DNA of 64,000 nucleotides. Origin: Pithys albifrons albifrons. Taxonomy: Eukaryota > Chordata > Aves > Passeriformes > Thamnophilidae. The position numbers and the translations under genes are program-made. The notes under the pieces were generated by a model. It saw nothing but the letters and a program-made list of their open reading frames with translations, did no database searches and had not been told where the DNA came from. The DNA lies in NCBI RefSeq assembly GCF_047495875.1, contig NC_092462.1, positions 29,032,523 to 29,096,522 on the forward strand, read 5' to 3'. Every line of letters starts with the position of its first letter. The stretch's first letter is position 1. Positions 1 through 14,062 of the stretch are shown here, one piece after another.

Positions 1-3000
1 TGACGGGCTAGAGGGTGCACACCAGGACTAGGACTCTTGCTGCTTCTCTGCCCCTGCTGAGCCCTTCCAGTACACCTGTAGCCCTGATAGATACACTGGA
101 GATGTTTCCCAATCTGTTTGCCAAACTAACCTAAGAGCAGATAAGAGAGGCTGGTAAGAGGCTACCAGAGATGGGCTCTTAGGTTTGGGATTGTTTTTTC
201 TGAATTGTTTTCAGTATTGCTGTGGTTTCACTTTCATTGCAGCATGAAAGATAGAAATGTCAGTTAGCAGTGTATTTATCCAAAGCATTTTGTGAGCTTA
301 AGTGTGCTGAATAACTTGGGAGAAAGTGTGACATGGGATCTGTTTGCTCCCAAATCTCAATTGCAGTAGCAAAAGTTCCCTCCTTCCCTCTTTTGCACCT
401 TCTGTCAGGAAAGGCAATCTTTGGTCCTAGTCCAGCTGAGTGCAAGGTGTTGCCTGCAATACATCTGGTTGGTGAACTGTGCTTTGTCTGCTAAAGCTGT
501 TAATAGTGTGACAGTGTCTGTTCCAAGCGGTTGCAAATTCCAGTACCCAGGTGATCTAAATGTAGCTAAAATCCAGATAATTTTGACTTGGTATCAGGCA
601 AGAGAGAAATTGATACCTGTTCAGTAAATACAGTTGAGCTTTATTTGGCCTTTGGCAGTAATAGTATTTAGAGTGGCTTGGCAACTGTTCACTGATGAGG
701 ACCCAAAAAAAGGCACTTAGCAAAATCAAGTGATAGCAGTAATGAAGTGCTAAAGACTCGGACACTTTTTTATCCCCTTGAGAGATTAGCAAAGATTTCA
801 GCGAGTCCTCCTGCTTTCTCTGCCTTTCTTAAGTTTTGAACCTGGATCATGAGCCCATCTGCCAGGGACTAGGGAGGGGGCTGCCTCCTAGGCAGGGGCA
901 TCACCGCACAGGGCTTTGTCAGACTGTCCTCTGGGGTCTCATAGCCGGTTCTCATGGCTGAGCCTCAGGCAAATGCCTGAGGAGCTGTGCCAGGGGTTTT
1001 GTGGAAGAATATCCAAATATCTGAAGTATGGGGCTGTCAGGTCTCCCGCCTCCCTGTCTGCAGCTCCAGCTATTCTGTCTCACAGAAGTCACGATGTACT
1101 TATGGAGACAAGGCATACACATGGCTCATTGGACCATGGACATTCTATGAACTTTGCCCTCACAGGAGGTGCTCTGGCATGCACAGCAGGCACCTTCTCC
1201 CTTTCATACTAGGGTATATGAAAACTCTAGAGTTGCCTCAAGTCAGACAATTTTACAGCTGCTGTTTGGCTGAGTCTAGGAGCGTTTTCCTCTCTGAGAG
1301 AAGCAGCGGCTATTTTTCAAAGAGCAAATGAAGCCACCTGTTGGGTTAACTGGGCTTTAGTCAGTCCCCAGGCTGCCTTGCACAACCTTTAGTGCCCAAA
1401 GGAGTCTTTGAAGTACCATTGAATTTCATTGTTAATGTCTCAGTCATGTACTGTGAATGGAAAAGGGTATTTTTTTCACTTGCAGGCATGAATAAACTCT
1501 CTAAATTGTAAGAAATAATCCCTCTTAAATGGGAGTTGAAAGTGCTGTCTTTTAATAGAGGAAACAGTGGTGTCGAGCTGTGCCTAGAACTACTACAGCT
1601 CTTCTCGAAAGATAAGAAATAGAGCAAATCAGATGAAAGGAAAGGAGCTGATGACAGGGTGATACATGTGTCAGAGAAGGGTGGGAGTGGTGAGAGAAAA
1701 GTACATAATACAGATGAGTTTAATTATGTGGAAGGTGGAAAGATTGACTTCCGCATTCTGAGTGGATTGTGTGAGAAGATACATTAGGCTATATTCTATC
1801 AGAGGCTGATGAGGTCTTCTCCAAGATGTTAGTAGTTACTGGGAGGAAAAAAGATGCACTTGCTGGCAGCATTTATGAGATCTTTAATTACATATCATAG
1901 ACTGTTTTCCAATTAGAAGGGAAAAGTGGGGATCGGGAGAGGAAAGAAAAGATGTACAGTATGTGTTAAGAGCATGATGATAAATGTATGGCTAAGGATA
2001 ATGGTAAACAAGGTAGCTGTATATCATGGTATCATTTACACACTTATTTTTAGGTGCTTATTCCAACTTCCCACCCACCCCCATCACAAGCAAAATGCTC
2101 ATAAAGGGGTCAATGACAGGCCTCCAGGATGGAAGGCAGAGATCACTTGCAATTGCTGTGATACAGGGCTGTTACCTTTCTTTTTTTTTTCCCCTAATTC
2201 ATTAGCTATGTCATAAAACGGCATTCCAGAAAAGGCAGACAGAGACAAATCCCGACATTTGTCTCCAAGCTTGCTTGAACAGTGGAAAAATATTGCTGTC
2301 ATTAGTGCATCCTTTCACATTGCTGTGGGTTCCCACATTTGGAATCATAATATGGTTTGTATTAGGTTTGCATTATCCTTGTTAAAATCTCACCTAACCA
2401 GCGTCTTACCCAGATGACCATTGATGTCCATTTGTTTTGATGTCCGGAGGTAACACTGGAAGGGGAGATGTATAAATTACTCAGCAATGGCTTAATTCCA
2501 TTCCCACTGTAGTCAACCAGGGACTTTGCCATTTACTTCACTGCAAGGATGGTACCTCCATGTTTGACTGGCTTTGGCACAACTGTCTCATTACATCCCT
2601 CTCATGTGCCTCAGAAAGAAGCTTTTCTGTTCTCTTTACTTGTGTGTAAGCTGTTTGCCAGTATCTCCGCAGATGATGCAGGTAAGAGGTTTTGTCTAAC
2701 ATTGCCATTAGACACTGGGAATAATTTGAATCTTGTGGTATTGTAATTTTAAAGGTAAGTCTGAAAATAGTTCATGACAAACACTGAAATTCTGGCTGTT
2801 GAATAGCAAGAATTACCTAGTGAGATTGCTTTAATTTGAGGTAACATCATTCCTCCCACTGATTATTAAAAGGGTTAACAATGTTTCTTAGTAGTGGTGA
2901 AATGGCTTCACTGAAGCAGTTGCCGTACTTCAGCAAATGGGATTTTTTTCTCTTCTTTAATTCCATGATCACACTTGGAAAGCTAGAACAGATCAAAGGA

Positions 3001-4008
3001 GAAAATTCCCTTTCTTTAGTGTTGTCAAAACCAAAATTCTTGTTTATTTAAAAGTAGCTCTGTCAGGAGAAAGGTATGATGGAGTATAATTGCCAAATTC
3101 TCATTTGGTAATTAGTATCTTGCAGCCATGTCAATGCTATTAAGAAAGAGGCATAATTGCACATAGGATGCATATATCTATCATGGAAGTTGGCTCTTCA
3201 TATCATTAGTAAGCATCTGTGGTTTTGCTGTATGCTGCACATAGATTAATCTAGTTTAGGAGACTTAAGAGCCTTTCAGAGCTACTCCTATCATCCAAGC
3301 ATTTATACCATCAGGTGGTATGAGAGCACTTGGAGAGGCACCAGATGATTTCCATAGCCCTGCTGCAATAATATTGTGGGTCCCTGATATTCTTGCATTT
3401 CCAGAGATTTCCATGTTGCTGGCTGCAATATTCACCTCTCACTGTTTTATTTACACATTTGGGTTAAAAAAATAAAACAAAAAATACTGGTCAGGTCCAG
3501 GCGGTAGTACTGTTCTATTTGTGCTCTGTTGTGCAGGGTGCATGCCAGCTGCATGCCAGCATTGGAGGAAAGAAAGCTGGGCTCCAGGAGCTGCTGAGAA
3601 GAGGCTTGCCTACAGAATAGCCCAAGACACATATCAGAGGTGCAGGGCTCTGCCACCTTAAATGAAAAAGTTGTTGCTCGGGATTAAACATGTTCTTTTG
3701 TCAGCCCATCAAAGAAAGTATAGGCAGACGCGGCATATTGCAGAAATAAGCGAGTCTGGAAGTCGTGTCTAGGAATAAAATAGGAACAACTTGTCAAGAG
3801 AAGAGGATTTTCAGTAAAAGATCATAGCTAGAAATTCAGCAGTTAGGGCTTTTTAATTAAATGTGTTTGGGAAGGGATGGACAAAGATCTCAGGGGAGAG
3901 ATTGCTTCAGGCACAGGCCAGAAGCTACCATCAAAGATGAGGCTGAAGTAGAAGATGTTAATTGTGAACCTTGCAGTGCTTTGTGAGTGACATGAGTGTT
4001 CCTCTTAC

Positions 4009-4095
4009 ACATTTTATGTGCTGCAAGAGAAAATGAAGTGATTTTTCCCAAGGTCACCCAATAGTTCATAAGCAGGACCAGGACAAGACCAAAAG
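4009..4095 (+). repeat. MIR-like SINE fragment
   Basis: The run resembles the MIR core and tail: a purine-rich stretch ending AAGTGATTTTTCCCAAGGTCACCCA, broken here by many changes, followed by an AGCAGGACCAGGA-like segment where MIR has a cagagccagga-like stretch. Similarity was judged by eye and divergence is high, as expected for a family that predates mammals and birds. It could be chance. Confidence 0.38.
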
Positions 4096-5919
4096 TCACT
4101 AGTGTCTAGTGCCACTATGCATTGCTGAAGTCAGTGTAGAGCCATAAAGTAAACTTACTTCATTTGTGTCCTTCCCTTATCCCCCATGTTTCCTGACTAC
4201 TTTTTAGAGCTCTATGCAGAAATACGGGGTTGGGGACTGAAGCTTGGCTTATATCTGAGTCCTTCATGATGGGAACTGGTGAACTGTAAAAGAGTGAGAG
4301 ATAGGATCTCTTCTGAAGTGGAAGAGTCAATTTTTCCTGTGTTAACTTGCAGCTGACCATAGGTCCAAGTGGTCTTTTGTTTCATTCATTGCTTTGGGTA
4401 ATTCAGTACCTGGAGGGTTATATTACGTTTCACCTTTCCTTAGTGGATTGCATTCTTGTCTTAATTGTATGAAAGCCGCTTCTGGTGAAGTACTCTGCTG
4501 CATAGAACATGGAATCATTTTTTATTTTTGTTATTTTAACAATGCAGTGCCTTGCAAAACTGGTTTTTTCCTCCACTCAGAAAACCCCTTTTCACAGGTC
4601 ATTCAATATATAGTCATAGCATATGATTTGACATGCCTCACTGAGGAAAAGATGAAGTAGAAAACACCAGATTTATTATTGGGTCACTGACTGACATATT
4701 TTTTTGAGTTCCCAGAGCTTTTTCATAATGGCCATCCTGGGTCTTGTCAGTAAAAGAGATGATCTTGAGAATTAGATCACTGAGATTATAATATACTCTG
4801 TTAGACAAGATTCATGGTTGAAAGAGGATATGACATTTACTGTCTCTTTTAAATGTCACATCCAGAGTTTAAAGGCCATAGTCTCAGAATAAACAAAAGA
4901 GAACACAGCTAACTCAAGCAGCTTTAAAATGAGCAGCATCCCAGTGATCCAGTGGGAAGCTGTGGTCCATATTTATGCAGCAGATACAAGACTAAGCAGC
5001 CACTAGAAACCATGCAAGGATGATAGCAGTGTCTTTCTTGAGATACAAGGTAAGATGTACCTACATGGTCAGTGTTCATTTCCTTGAGCAGCAGAAGGAA
5101 ATAATACAAAGTTCTTGTCAGAGTGGTGCACAAGAAGTTAGACAGGCATTAATGGCTTGAGTAATTTTGGTTGGAGTACAGTAAATGAAGTGATTGAATA
5201 CCACGTGAAGTAAAATGTCTCTGCAAGCAGTTGCTTGGCAGCTGTAAGACTGGATGGGATTTTTTTTCTCAGCTATGTAATAGTTTGAGTAGATGATAAC
5301 ACTGGGAAAAATGTATTTCCACTTTTCTCAGATGCATTCTTTACTGGTAGAAACAGGCCTCTGGGAGGTAATCCACAGAGCTGAATTCTGCACACTGTAG
5401 TGCTATAAAGCATAAAAATCCATGTGGACAGTTCCCACTGATCAGATGTGATAGTTCAGTATCTGCAGGCTTTTAAAAATCAGGCTGTTTTTAAAACTTC
5501 TGTAGACTGATAAATGTTGCCAAATTGCTTGGAAATTCACTGACAGTCTTCAAAGGACATTCAACTTTTAAAAGTACACTTGAGGCATATATCCTTACTT
5601 TAAGCTTTTCTTGATTTTTTTCTGTGTGGTTCACGGAAGTGTGCATGTGTATATATCTATAGTTAAAACTGTCTTTTTCTGTTTTGTTTTTCAGGATCCC
5701 AGCAAGTAACTGTTTTATTGATTTTTTTAATATACTTTTTGTGTTCAGTACTAATTTCTAGAATGAAGTTTAGTTATCTCTAAAAACATTTGGTGTTTTT
5801 TAGCCAAGTGGCAAGATGGGCAGTATTCCAGCAAGTGAAAATACGGTGAAGTTTGGTAATCTGCCCCCAGTAGTGACTTGTTATTGATTTAAAGGAAGAT
5901 GAAAAGTGAGTGGTGTTTT

Positions 5920-5958
5920 GTGGGAGGACTGAATGATCTCTTCTGGCCTTAAAATCTA
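5920..5958 (+). repeat. Ancient CR1/L3-like 3' end fragment
   Basis: The segment GATCTCTTCTGGCCTTAAAA followed by TCTAGG resembles the 3' terminus common to old sauropsid CR1 elements (gatctcttccggccttaaagtctatg type). Only about 40 bp is recognisable and no terminal octamer array remains. Identification is from memory of the family end. Confidence 0.45.
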
Positions 5959-8756
5959 GGTATATTGATTTAAAATTATCTTGGTTTACCTGCTGCCTAT
6001 AAATGTGCAAATTCAAGTTAAATGAAGATAAAATACATTTTGGTTGAGTCCAGTTTATTTGTACAGAGTTTTAACGAAACCACTTTAAATATTGTTCTTT
6101 TTATTAATTCTCCTTAATTATGTATAGCTTTCTTAGAGTACTTCTCATTTTTGGGGGAGCAGTCTAGCAACATTTGTATACTTCACTGTAATTGAGTCCT
6201 GATGCAAATCCAAGTCTTTGTTATTCTTGCGTTCACTGCAGTGACCTTGATAATGTGAATGCTTCACCTTTGCTGCTCCTTGGAAGGCAGTCCTGTGAAA
6301 ACAGGATCAATTACGTACCTTGCTAGGATCCCATTTTCAATACCACTGAATTAAAACCAGAGCTAGTTAATGGACTTTCCTCTTGTATAAGGGAGGGGCA
6401 GGGGGAATCAACAAGGATAATAGAAACCGAATTGTTTGAGAGGAGGTAATCTCTGTTTTGTTTCTGCTACAGATTAGGAATGATCAATTATCATGTCAGA
6501 AGGCAGAGAAACTAATACACCCCAGAATCTACACAAAGTTATTTAATCATACTGCCTGATGCATAGCATTCATCATTCACATTTTTAATGCCACTTACTG
6601 TTATCATTTCACATTTATACTGGGAACATTTAAAGAGAGAAAGTCATCCTGATATGCAACATACTGGGGAATAGAACAATGGATAACCCATATGGTTCGA
6701 TTTTTGGCTCTTCAGTCTAAATAGCTGGAGCCCTAGCCCCATGCAAACTGTTGTACATGTCTGATCATGAATGACTCAAGTCATCATCTGAAGGATAGCC
6801 TTAATGACCTCCCATCTGTGCTAGGGGGGTAGTTCTCAGTGGTGCTGTAAGCTTCTTTTTTTCCAAGAGCTAGTGGGAAATAATGTCATCACACCCCTGT
6901 GAAGAATACAGGCAAATGCAATGCTTGCAAGCACCTGGTATTTGTGCCCTAGTAAGCCACATAGTACATTTTAGTAGCCACCCCATCCTGTCATTTGTCT
7001 CATGTGGACTACTTTCAGACATCTTCAAGGCACAATTTCAGCCAACCACTAGGTGCAATGAGCTTTTGTGGCATGAAGGTTGGTCAAAGAAGAGTCACAA
7101 ATGTGCAAAGTGATACCAAACAGAAGAGTGTTTTATGTATCACATATATGAAGACATGCGTATATGTATTTTAATTCCTCACTAAAGTTTTTGGTGTTCT
7201 AGTCTGCACACAGAATAAAGATGAAAATGAGGGAGTTGAAAGAACTAGGGCACTTCCTTAGGTCTATTCAAGTCATTTCCTAGTCCAAGTTGGAGAGGAG
7301 AGCTAAGAAACTTCTCTGAAGGAGAAACCCACGGTGACTGATGTTGAAATCCCCTTTTCCAGCAGCTGCAAATCTGAGAGGAACAGAGGAAGTGAATGAT
7401 CAGAATAAGGAGAACTTGTAAAACCAGATCTGTAGTCCTATTACGGTGGTTGTGAACCAAAAGAGGAATCTGGATGCAGTGAGATTTATCTTGCCTCCAT
7501 CTTAATATAATATCATTGGAATGCTCAATGAGACGATGTCACCAAAGCCTCAATATACATTTGAGAGTGCAGCTGCACAAAAGCTTACTTTAAAGCAGTA
7601 AGTTGCTTGATTCCTATAAACCTCTTCCTAGCCATATCTAGGAATAGTGATGCTTTTGTTTCACAGCCAGGAGGTGGATGGATCTAAAATGAGTATGTGT
7701 AGCACAGTTTTTCCCCCAGGTACTTCAGAGAATGGCACTATCAGAAATTAAAGTCAAAAAGGCAGAAAATTCCCACTCCACTATCCTGTGTGCCTATATC
7801 TTGCCTAAATTTTGATCAGTTATACCCACAAAGCAGTGAAAAATATTATCGTGAAAGGATGAGCCACGAACCCATATAGATCATGTTAAGCATGATGTTG
7901 CATAGAGCAACCTGTTTGACCACAGTTCTGATGATGTGGAAAAGCTAAAGACATGTGCATTTATGCATCACATGTGCAGCTATCATTTGAAACAGCTGAA
8001 ATCTCTGTTGGGACCATTTAGCTTCTGAATGGCAATCCCACCCTTAGATGCTCAGACTGCTTTCCTGTTACCCAGCCTCCAGAGCCTGTGGTGACCCAGT
8101 TGAGTAGGCAAAGGCTTAGGACATATCCTGGCAGCAGTAAGGGGGAAAATTGAACTAGAGAGTCCCTGTAGAGTCTGTAAATTGGGTTTTCATGTCAGAA
8201 ATGTTCTGGAGTATTGTTGAGTTTGTCTCTAGCCTGCTGCATTTTGTCAGAAGAGAGTGTGTATTTGCTTCCTGCAAAGTCATGCTTCTGCAGTGTGGGA
8301 GAGTCAAAAGCCATGCTTTCATATGCAGCTGCATTTATCCCATTCAAAAAGTTGATGTTCATCCTGAGCCTTGTGTTGCTCAGTCATGATCTCTGCAGTT
8401 TGGCCTCAGAAAGCCATTTTGCCCAGTACTTGTATTTAAGCACACAACTAGGGCTTCTACTTGGACACCTAAGCTGGAGAGAGTTACAAATTATTAAAAT
8501 AAGCCTTTGCTGAAAATTTCCCTGTAATTTTCCTTTTTGTCACTCACATAGGGGTTTTGTTCCATGTTTGAGCTCAGCATGATACCACCAAGTTGCTTGT
8601 GATTCAAATAGAAGAAGCCAGCTGCCAGGAATAATGCTTGCAGGTATTGCTTCTTTTCCTTATTTGCCTTACAGCAGTGCCTTCAGGCCAAAGCAAAGGT
8701 TGTGCTGGCAGCATCCGAATAGTTAGTTTCTCCCTCTCAAGTCTATATGGATAAAG

Positions 8757-8870
8757 GAATTATTATTATTTACATTTCACAGATAACAGTAGGGAAGGAT
8801 GAAGTGACTTGCCTGTGGTCTTGCTGAGTGTCTGGCAGAGCTGGAAAGCAAAGTGTTGTTTCCTCTGGTC
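8757..8870 (+). repeat. MIR-type SINE fragment
   Basis: This reads like the central and 3' part of MIR: an ATTATTATTTACATTTCACAG block, then GAAGTGACTTGCC, then a GTCTGGCAGAGCTGG block in the correct order and spacing. MIR is an amniote CORE-SINE expected as scattered old remnants in bird introns. No flanking duplication is visible at this age. Confidence 0.6.
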
Positions 8871-9789
8871 TGATGCTTTTCTGTGCCATCCTTTTGTGTG
8901 ACCAGCCACTTTCAACAATTTAGATTTTTCCACAATGCCTCCTGGCACAAATGTGCCAGCTGGTAAATGGCACTAAGTGTATGTCTCCTGGATCTCTGGC
9001 TTTCAAGATCCTTTTTAATTGTAGCACTCACCTTATGATTCTGAGCTGCCTTTGTAGAGCACTGTGTCTGGAAGGATCTCAGGATGTGCTCATCTAATCT
9101 GCTTTAAAATCTCCATAGGCAAAGATTCAGTTCACTGGGTGATTTTTTTTCCAATGCTTCATTATTTTTGTCCTTATAAAGCTGCTTCTGAATTTAATAC
9201 TGTGCTTGTCTTGCTCCAGAGACAGCAGCCTTTACTTATTTGGAGATTTCATGTTCTCTTTCAGTGGTTTTTAGCCCAGGACAGAACAGTCCCCATTCAT
9301 AGCCTTCTCAGCTTTGTTTTTTCTCTAATCCTCTCTTGAATTTCCTCAAAATGCACTTTGTTTTTTCCTGACAATCAAAATGGGGCACAGTATAGAGCCA
9401 CCAGCTCCCTCAAGCTCTTTTCCCTTCTCCTCAAGGACCTGATAAATCACTTTACCTACTGGGAAGCCATGGGTCGAAGACTTAGCAAGGCAAGCAGCTC
9501 CTGAGAAGGTACATTCCATAGCAGAGCAGGGTAACAAGATGTACAGGAGGGTTTACTAAGCCAGGGAAACCCCAGGGGAGTGCCAAGACCTACTAGGAGC
9601 CCACAACTTGTATGGGAGTGGCTGGTGAGTGGGCAGGGCCAGGCATACCCACTGCCAAAAAGAGCAGCCGCAGAGGGCACTGTCAGTGATCAGGGTGGGC
9701 AAACAGGGCATGATGCAGCAGTTTGTGTGGGAGGATGCACAGGGAGGTCACATTCCATTGACTTGAGGGGATAAAGAATCTCAATTCAT

Positions 9790-12694
9790 CCCACTCCTAC
9801 CAGTTTGATGTCAGAACCAGCATGAGATGCCCAGAGCCTGGAGAGGGATCAAAGCTCAGCAGATCACCTGAAAAGCAGCACAAAGGAATTCCAGTCACTC
9901 CAGACAGTAAATTGGATTTGTCAATCACCCAGCTTAAATGCCTCTATGCAATCACATGTGTGGGGAATGACCAAGAGGAGCTAAGAGCCGTGGGCATGTG
10001 TATGACCTTATTGGCATGACAGAGGTCTGGTGGAATGGCTTCTATGACTGGAGTGTTGGAATGGAAGGCTACAGGCTCAGGAAGGAGGTGCAGGAGAGAT
10101 GAGATGAAGGGTGTTGATCTCTATGTTAGTACATGGAGCTCTGCCTGGGGGTGAAAAGAGGAGCTGACCAAGAGCTTATAAGTCAGCGTTTAAGGAAGAG
10201 TAAGCATGGGTGACTTTATACAGGGATCTACTGCAGCCCACCCAACCAGGAAGACCAATCAAATGAGGTCCTCAAACAGATAGGAAGTGCTTCGCATTCA
10301 CAAGCCCTGGTCCTCACAGGGGACTTCAACCACCGTAATATCTGCTGGAGGGACAACACAGCAAGGCATAAGCAATCCAGGAGTTTCCTGTAATGTGTTC
10401 ATGATAACTCCCTTCTCAAGGTGACAGAGGAGCCAACCAGGAGAGGTGCCTTGTTCTCACCAACAAGGGGGTGTGAAGCTCAAGGGCAAGCTGGGCTTCA
10501 GTGACCATGGAATGGTGGAGTTTGAGTTCCTCAGGGCAGTAAGGAGGGCACACAGCCAAGCTAGCTACCCTGAACTTCCCTGAAGAGGCCAAAGTTTGCT
10601 ATCCTGATCTTCTTGGTAGAGTACCATGAAATAAAGCCTCCAAGGGGGAAGAGAAGCCCAAGAAAGCTGTTTAATATTCAAGGATCACCTCCTCCCAGCT
10701 CAGAAACAATGCATCCCAACAAAGTGAAGGTCAAGGCAAAAATGCCAGGAATAGATGAACAAAGAAGCTCCTGGATAAAATCAAACACAAAAACAAAGGC
10801 TACAGAGGGTGGAAGCAAGAACAGGTAGCCTGGGAGAAATCCAGAGAGATTGTCTGAGCAGCCAGAGATCAGGTTAGGAACTCTAAAGTCATCATAGAAT
10901 TGAAAGTGCCCAAGGCCATTAAGGGCAACAAGAAAAGCTTGTATAGGTACATTGGTGATAAAATGAAAACTAGGAAAATGTGGGCCCTCTCCAGAAGGAA
11001 ACAGGAGACCTGGTTACCTGGGATATGGAGAAACCTGAGATACTCAATGACTTTTTTGCCTTAGTCTTCACCAGTAAGTGCTCCAGCCACACTGCCCAAG
11101 TCATAGAAGGCAAAGGCAGGGACTGTGCAAATTAAGAACCACCCACTGTAAGAGAAGGTCAGGTTCAAAATCATCTAAGGAACTTGAAGGGGCACAAGTC
11201 CATGGGATCTGATGAGATGCATTCTTGGGCCCTAAGGGAATTGGTGGAGAAAGTGGTTAAGCCACTATCAGTCATATTTAAGGAGTCATGGCAGTCCAGT
11301 GAAGTACCCACCAACTGGAAAAGGGGAAACATAACCCCCCATTTTTAAAAAGGGAAATAAGGAAGACTTGGGTAACTACCACCTGGTCAGTCTCACCTTG
11401 GTGTCCAGCAAGCTCATGGAGTAGATCTTCCTGGAAACTGTTCTAAGACATGTGGAAAATAAGGAGGTCATTGGTGACAGCCAATATGGCTTCACTAAGC
11501 GAAAATTGTGCCTGACAAATTTGGTGGCTTTCTATGACAGCTTTATGGTTTTGGTGGATAAGGGAAGAGTGACTGATGTCATCTACCTGGACTTGTGCAA
11601 AGTATTTGACACAGCAATGGATGACATCCTTGTCTCTAAACTAGAAAGGAGTGAATTTGACAGATGGACCACTGAATGGGTACGGAATTGGCTGGATGGT
11701 CACACTCCAAGAGCTGCAGTCAACAGTTTAATGTCCAAGTGGAGACCAGTAACGAGTGATGTTCTTCAGGGCTCACTGTTGGGACTGGTGCTGTTTAATG
11801 TCTTTGTTGGTGATATGGACAGTGGGATCAAGTGCTCCCTCTGCAAGTTCACTGGCATCACCAGGCTGTGTGGTGCAGTCAACAGGCTGGAGAGAAGGGA
11901 AGCCACCCAGAGGGACCTGGACAGGCTGGAGAGGTGGGGCTGTGCAAACCTCATGAAGTGCAAGGTTGCATCTGGGTCAGGAAAATCCCAAGTACAGATA
12001 CTGGCTGGACAGGGAATGGATTGAGAACAGCGATGGGGAGAAAGACCTGGGAGTGTTGGGGGACAAGAAACTCGACATCACCTGTCAGTGTGCGCTTGCA
12101 GTCCAGAAAGCCAACTGTACCCTGGGCTGCATCGAAAGCAGTGTGGCCAGCAGATCAAAGAAGGTGATTCTGCTGGTCTATTCCACTCTCGTACCTGTAA
12201 TAACTACATCTAACTCTGGGACCCCCAACATAAGGACATGAACCTGTTAGAGTCCAGAGAAGGGTTATGAAGATGATTAGAGGGCTAAAGCACCTCATAT
12301 CTGAGGACAGGCTGAGGGATTTGGGTTTGTTCAGCCTGGGGAGAAGGTGGCTCTGGGAAGACTAACTTAAAGCAGCCTCACAGTATCTAAATGGGTCCTA
12401 AAAGAAAGCTGAAGAGAGACTTTTTACAAAAGCCTGTAAGAATAGGACTAGAGGTAATGGCTTTACAAGGAAAGAGGGTAGATTTAGGCCAGATATAAGG
12501 AAGAAATTTTTCATGATGAGGGTGGTGCTCACAGAAATTGTGGTTGCCCCATCCCTGGAAGTGTTCAAGGCCAGGCTGGATGAGGTTCTGAGTAACTTGG
12601 TCCAGTGGAAGGTGTCCCTGCCCATGGCAGGGAGGTTGGAACTAGATGATCTTTAAGGTTTCTTTCAACCCAGACCATTTTACAATTCTGTGAA
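9790..12694 (+). mobile_element. CR1 LINE retrotransposon, degraded, sense orientation
   Basis: A non-LTR retrotransposon copy of the bird CR1 clade, about 2.9 kb. In order it shows an ORF2 start like CR1 (9898-9990), endonuclease pieces (TEVWWNGFYDWS near 10020-10055, GDFNHRNICWRDN near 10325-10362, SDH near 10500-10512), a linker with KGNKK near 10920, and the reverse transcriptase block (11250-12180). The 3' UTR includes ATCCCTGGAAGTGTTCAAGG at about 12552. It ends in ACAATTCTGTG near 12684-12694, the CR1 terminal octamer type. The frame is broken repeatedly by stops and frameshifts, so the copy is dead. The 5' boundary is uncertain: 9560-9790 is GC-richer and could be more of the element. 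Confidence 0.93.
11250..12360 (+). pseudogene. CR1 ORF2 reverse transcriptase remnant
   Basis: The longest open piece (11452-12024, 190 codons) covers the RT fingers and palm. It reads VIGDSQYGFTKRKLCLTNLV, then YLDLCKVFD where intact CR1 has YLDFSKAFD, so the first catalytic aspartate is kept. It continues VLQGSLLGLVLF in place of a VPQGS.LGPVLF block. The second catalytic motif, normally FADDTKL, reads FTGITRL, so both aspartates are lost. A frameshift near 12000 moves the thumb region (DLGVLGDKKLD, VASRSKKVIL) to another frame. It cannot encode an active enzyme. Confidence 0.9.
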
Positions 12695-13974
12695 GCTGCA
12701 TTTCTTCTTCCTTCCAAGGGGGCATTGCATGCTTCTATGTATCACCAAACATTATCCCTTAGGAAGCTGAAGGTGCACCACTGATGCTATCAAGAGGTGT
12801 TTACCCAAGCACCTGTAGTAAGCTTTGATCTGTGCCGACTTTGCTAGTTAGCTTCATCTCAGTGCTTGGAATGTGAGATTTTAGGGCTAACAGTGCCCAT
12901 GGTCACATTTAAGTGCCAAAAGACGCAGGGCAGGATACCTGAGTTGGCAGCAAGGATAGTATACAGTAGATTTTGTCTCTACTTTTCTCCCATTTCCCTT
13001 AAAAACAGTAAGAACCTGGACAGAGTTTGCACTGATCCAAAAAAGCCGTTGTCAGTGTAAAACCAAAGACAGGGTAGGAGTGGGTTTATGGTTCACACCT
13101 ATATATGACCACAGGTATATAAACCTTTCCATTTTAGCTCTAGTCATTTTGAGATTTTACTAGTCTAGTTTTAATACTAGACTTGTTCTAATACTACTTG
13201 TTTGATATATTTTTATTTGTTTTTAAGAATTTTGATTCAAGTCTTCTGGTCTTCATTGACTTATGGAAAAGGTCTGGACTGTGGTTCTGTAAAGCTGGGG
13301 CCAGCTCTGGATCCTGTCAAAGGTGGTGGGCTCATGCTTTTCTCCCATTTCTGAATGAGAGGTGTGAAAAGAATAGTGGTGGTATTTGGAGGGGCCAAAT
13401 ACCATAGAAAATCCAAAACAAGCTACAGTGGGACTTAAGGAGTTTACCTATTCTTCCCTCTGACCTGCTGCACCTCTTCAGTAGCTGTTCTTCAAGTGGA
13501 AACATAAGGAATTTGTCTGCCTCTGATTTCACTGGAGTGTTTAGTAATTTGGCTTTAACATTAGAATTCATCAGCAAGACTGATTGCTGTATCATACAGA
13601 GTGGCAGGCTTGGCAGAGAAGGAAATTTCCCCTGCAATTTAAAAATGGCCCATGAATTTGCTGGCTTTAGAGTTTGATAGCAGCTGGAAGAAGGATGCAG
13701 CAAATCTTGTATGAAGAAAGGGCCAGTTTAGGAATTATGATGAATTATGGTAGGGAGTAGGAACATACACGTTTCACTCATTTTATTCAATATCTGTGTT
13801 TTGGTTCTGTTTTGTTCTTAATGGCATGTGATTTTAAAAGGAAGGTTTTGCTTAAATGCAAATAAGATATTAGGTTACAAATGATAGGAGAGGCACTGGT
13901 AAGTGTGCTGGAAGCCAGTCTGATCAATATACTCAATAATGAGGATTCTACAGCAAAATGCTGAGCCCTGTGGC

Positions 13975-14062
13975 TATGATCCAGTCAAATGCTGACAGCA
14001 GTGGTAGTACCCATGCACTTAAAATTAAGCTTTTTCCCAAAGTGCTTTGATGGATCAGAGGC
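13975..14062. repeat. Possible ancient sauropsid interspersed repeat
   Basis: The stretch carries GATCCAGTCAAATGC, then CACTTAAAATTAAGC, then AAGTGCTTTGATGGATCAGA. This pattern recalls an old repeat common in turtle, crocodile and bird genomes whose body reads cttaaa(g)ttaagc...aagtgctttgctggatca. The family name is not recalled with certainty. A related scrap occurs at 38825-38876. Confidence 0.35.

Noticed and set aside
1141..1152. CATTCTATGA, resembling a CR1 terminal octamer
   Set aside because: The upstream sequence does not resemble a CR1 3' UTR on either strand.
9560..9790. GC-richer stretch just before the sense CR1
   Set aside because: It may be more of the element's 5' region, but no CR1 ORF1 or 5' UTR feature could be identified, so it was left outside the element.
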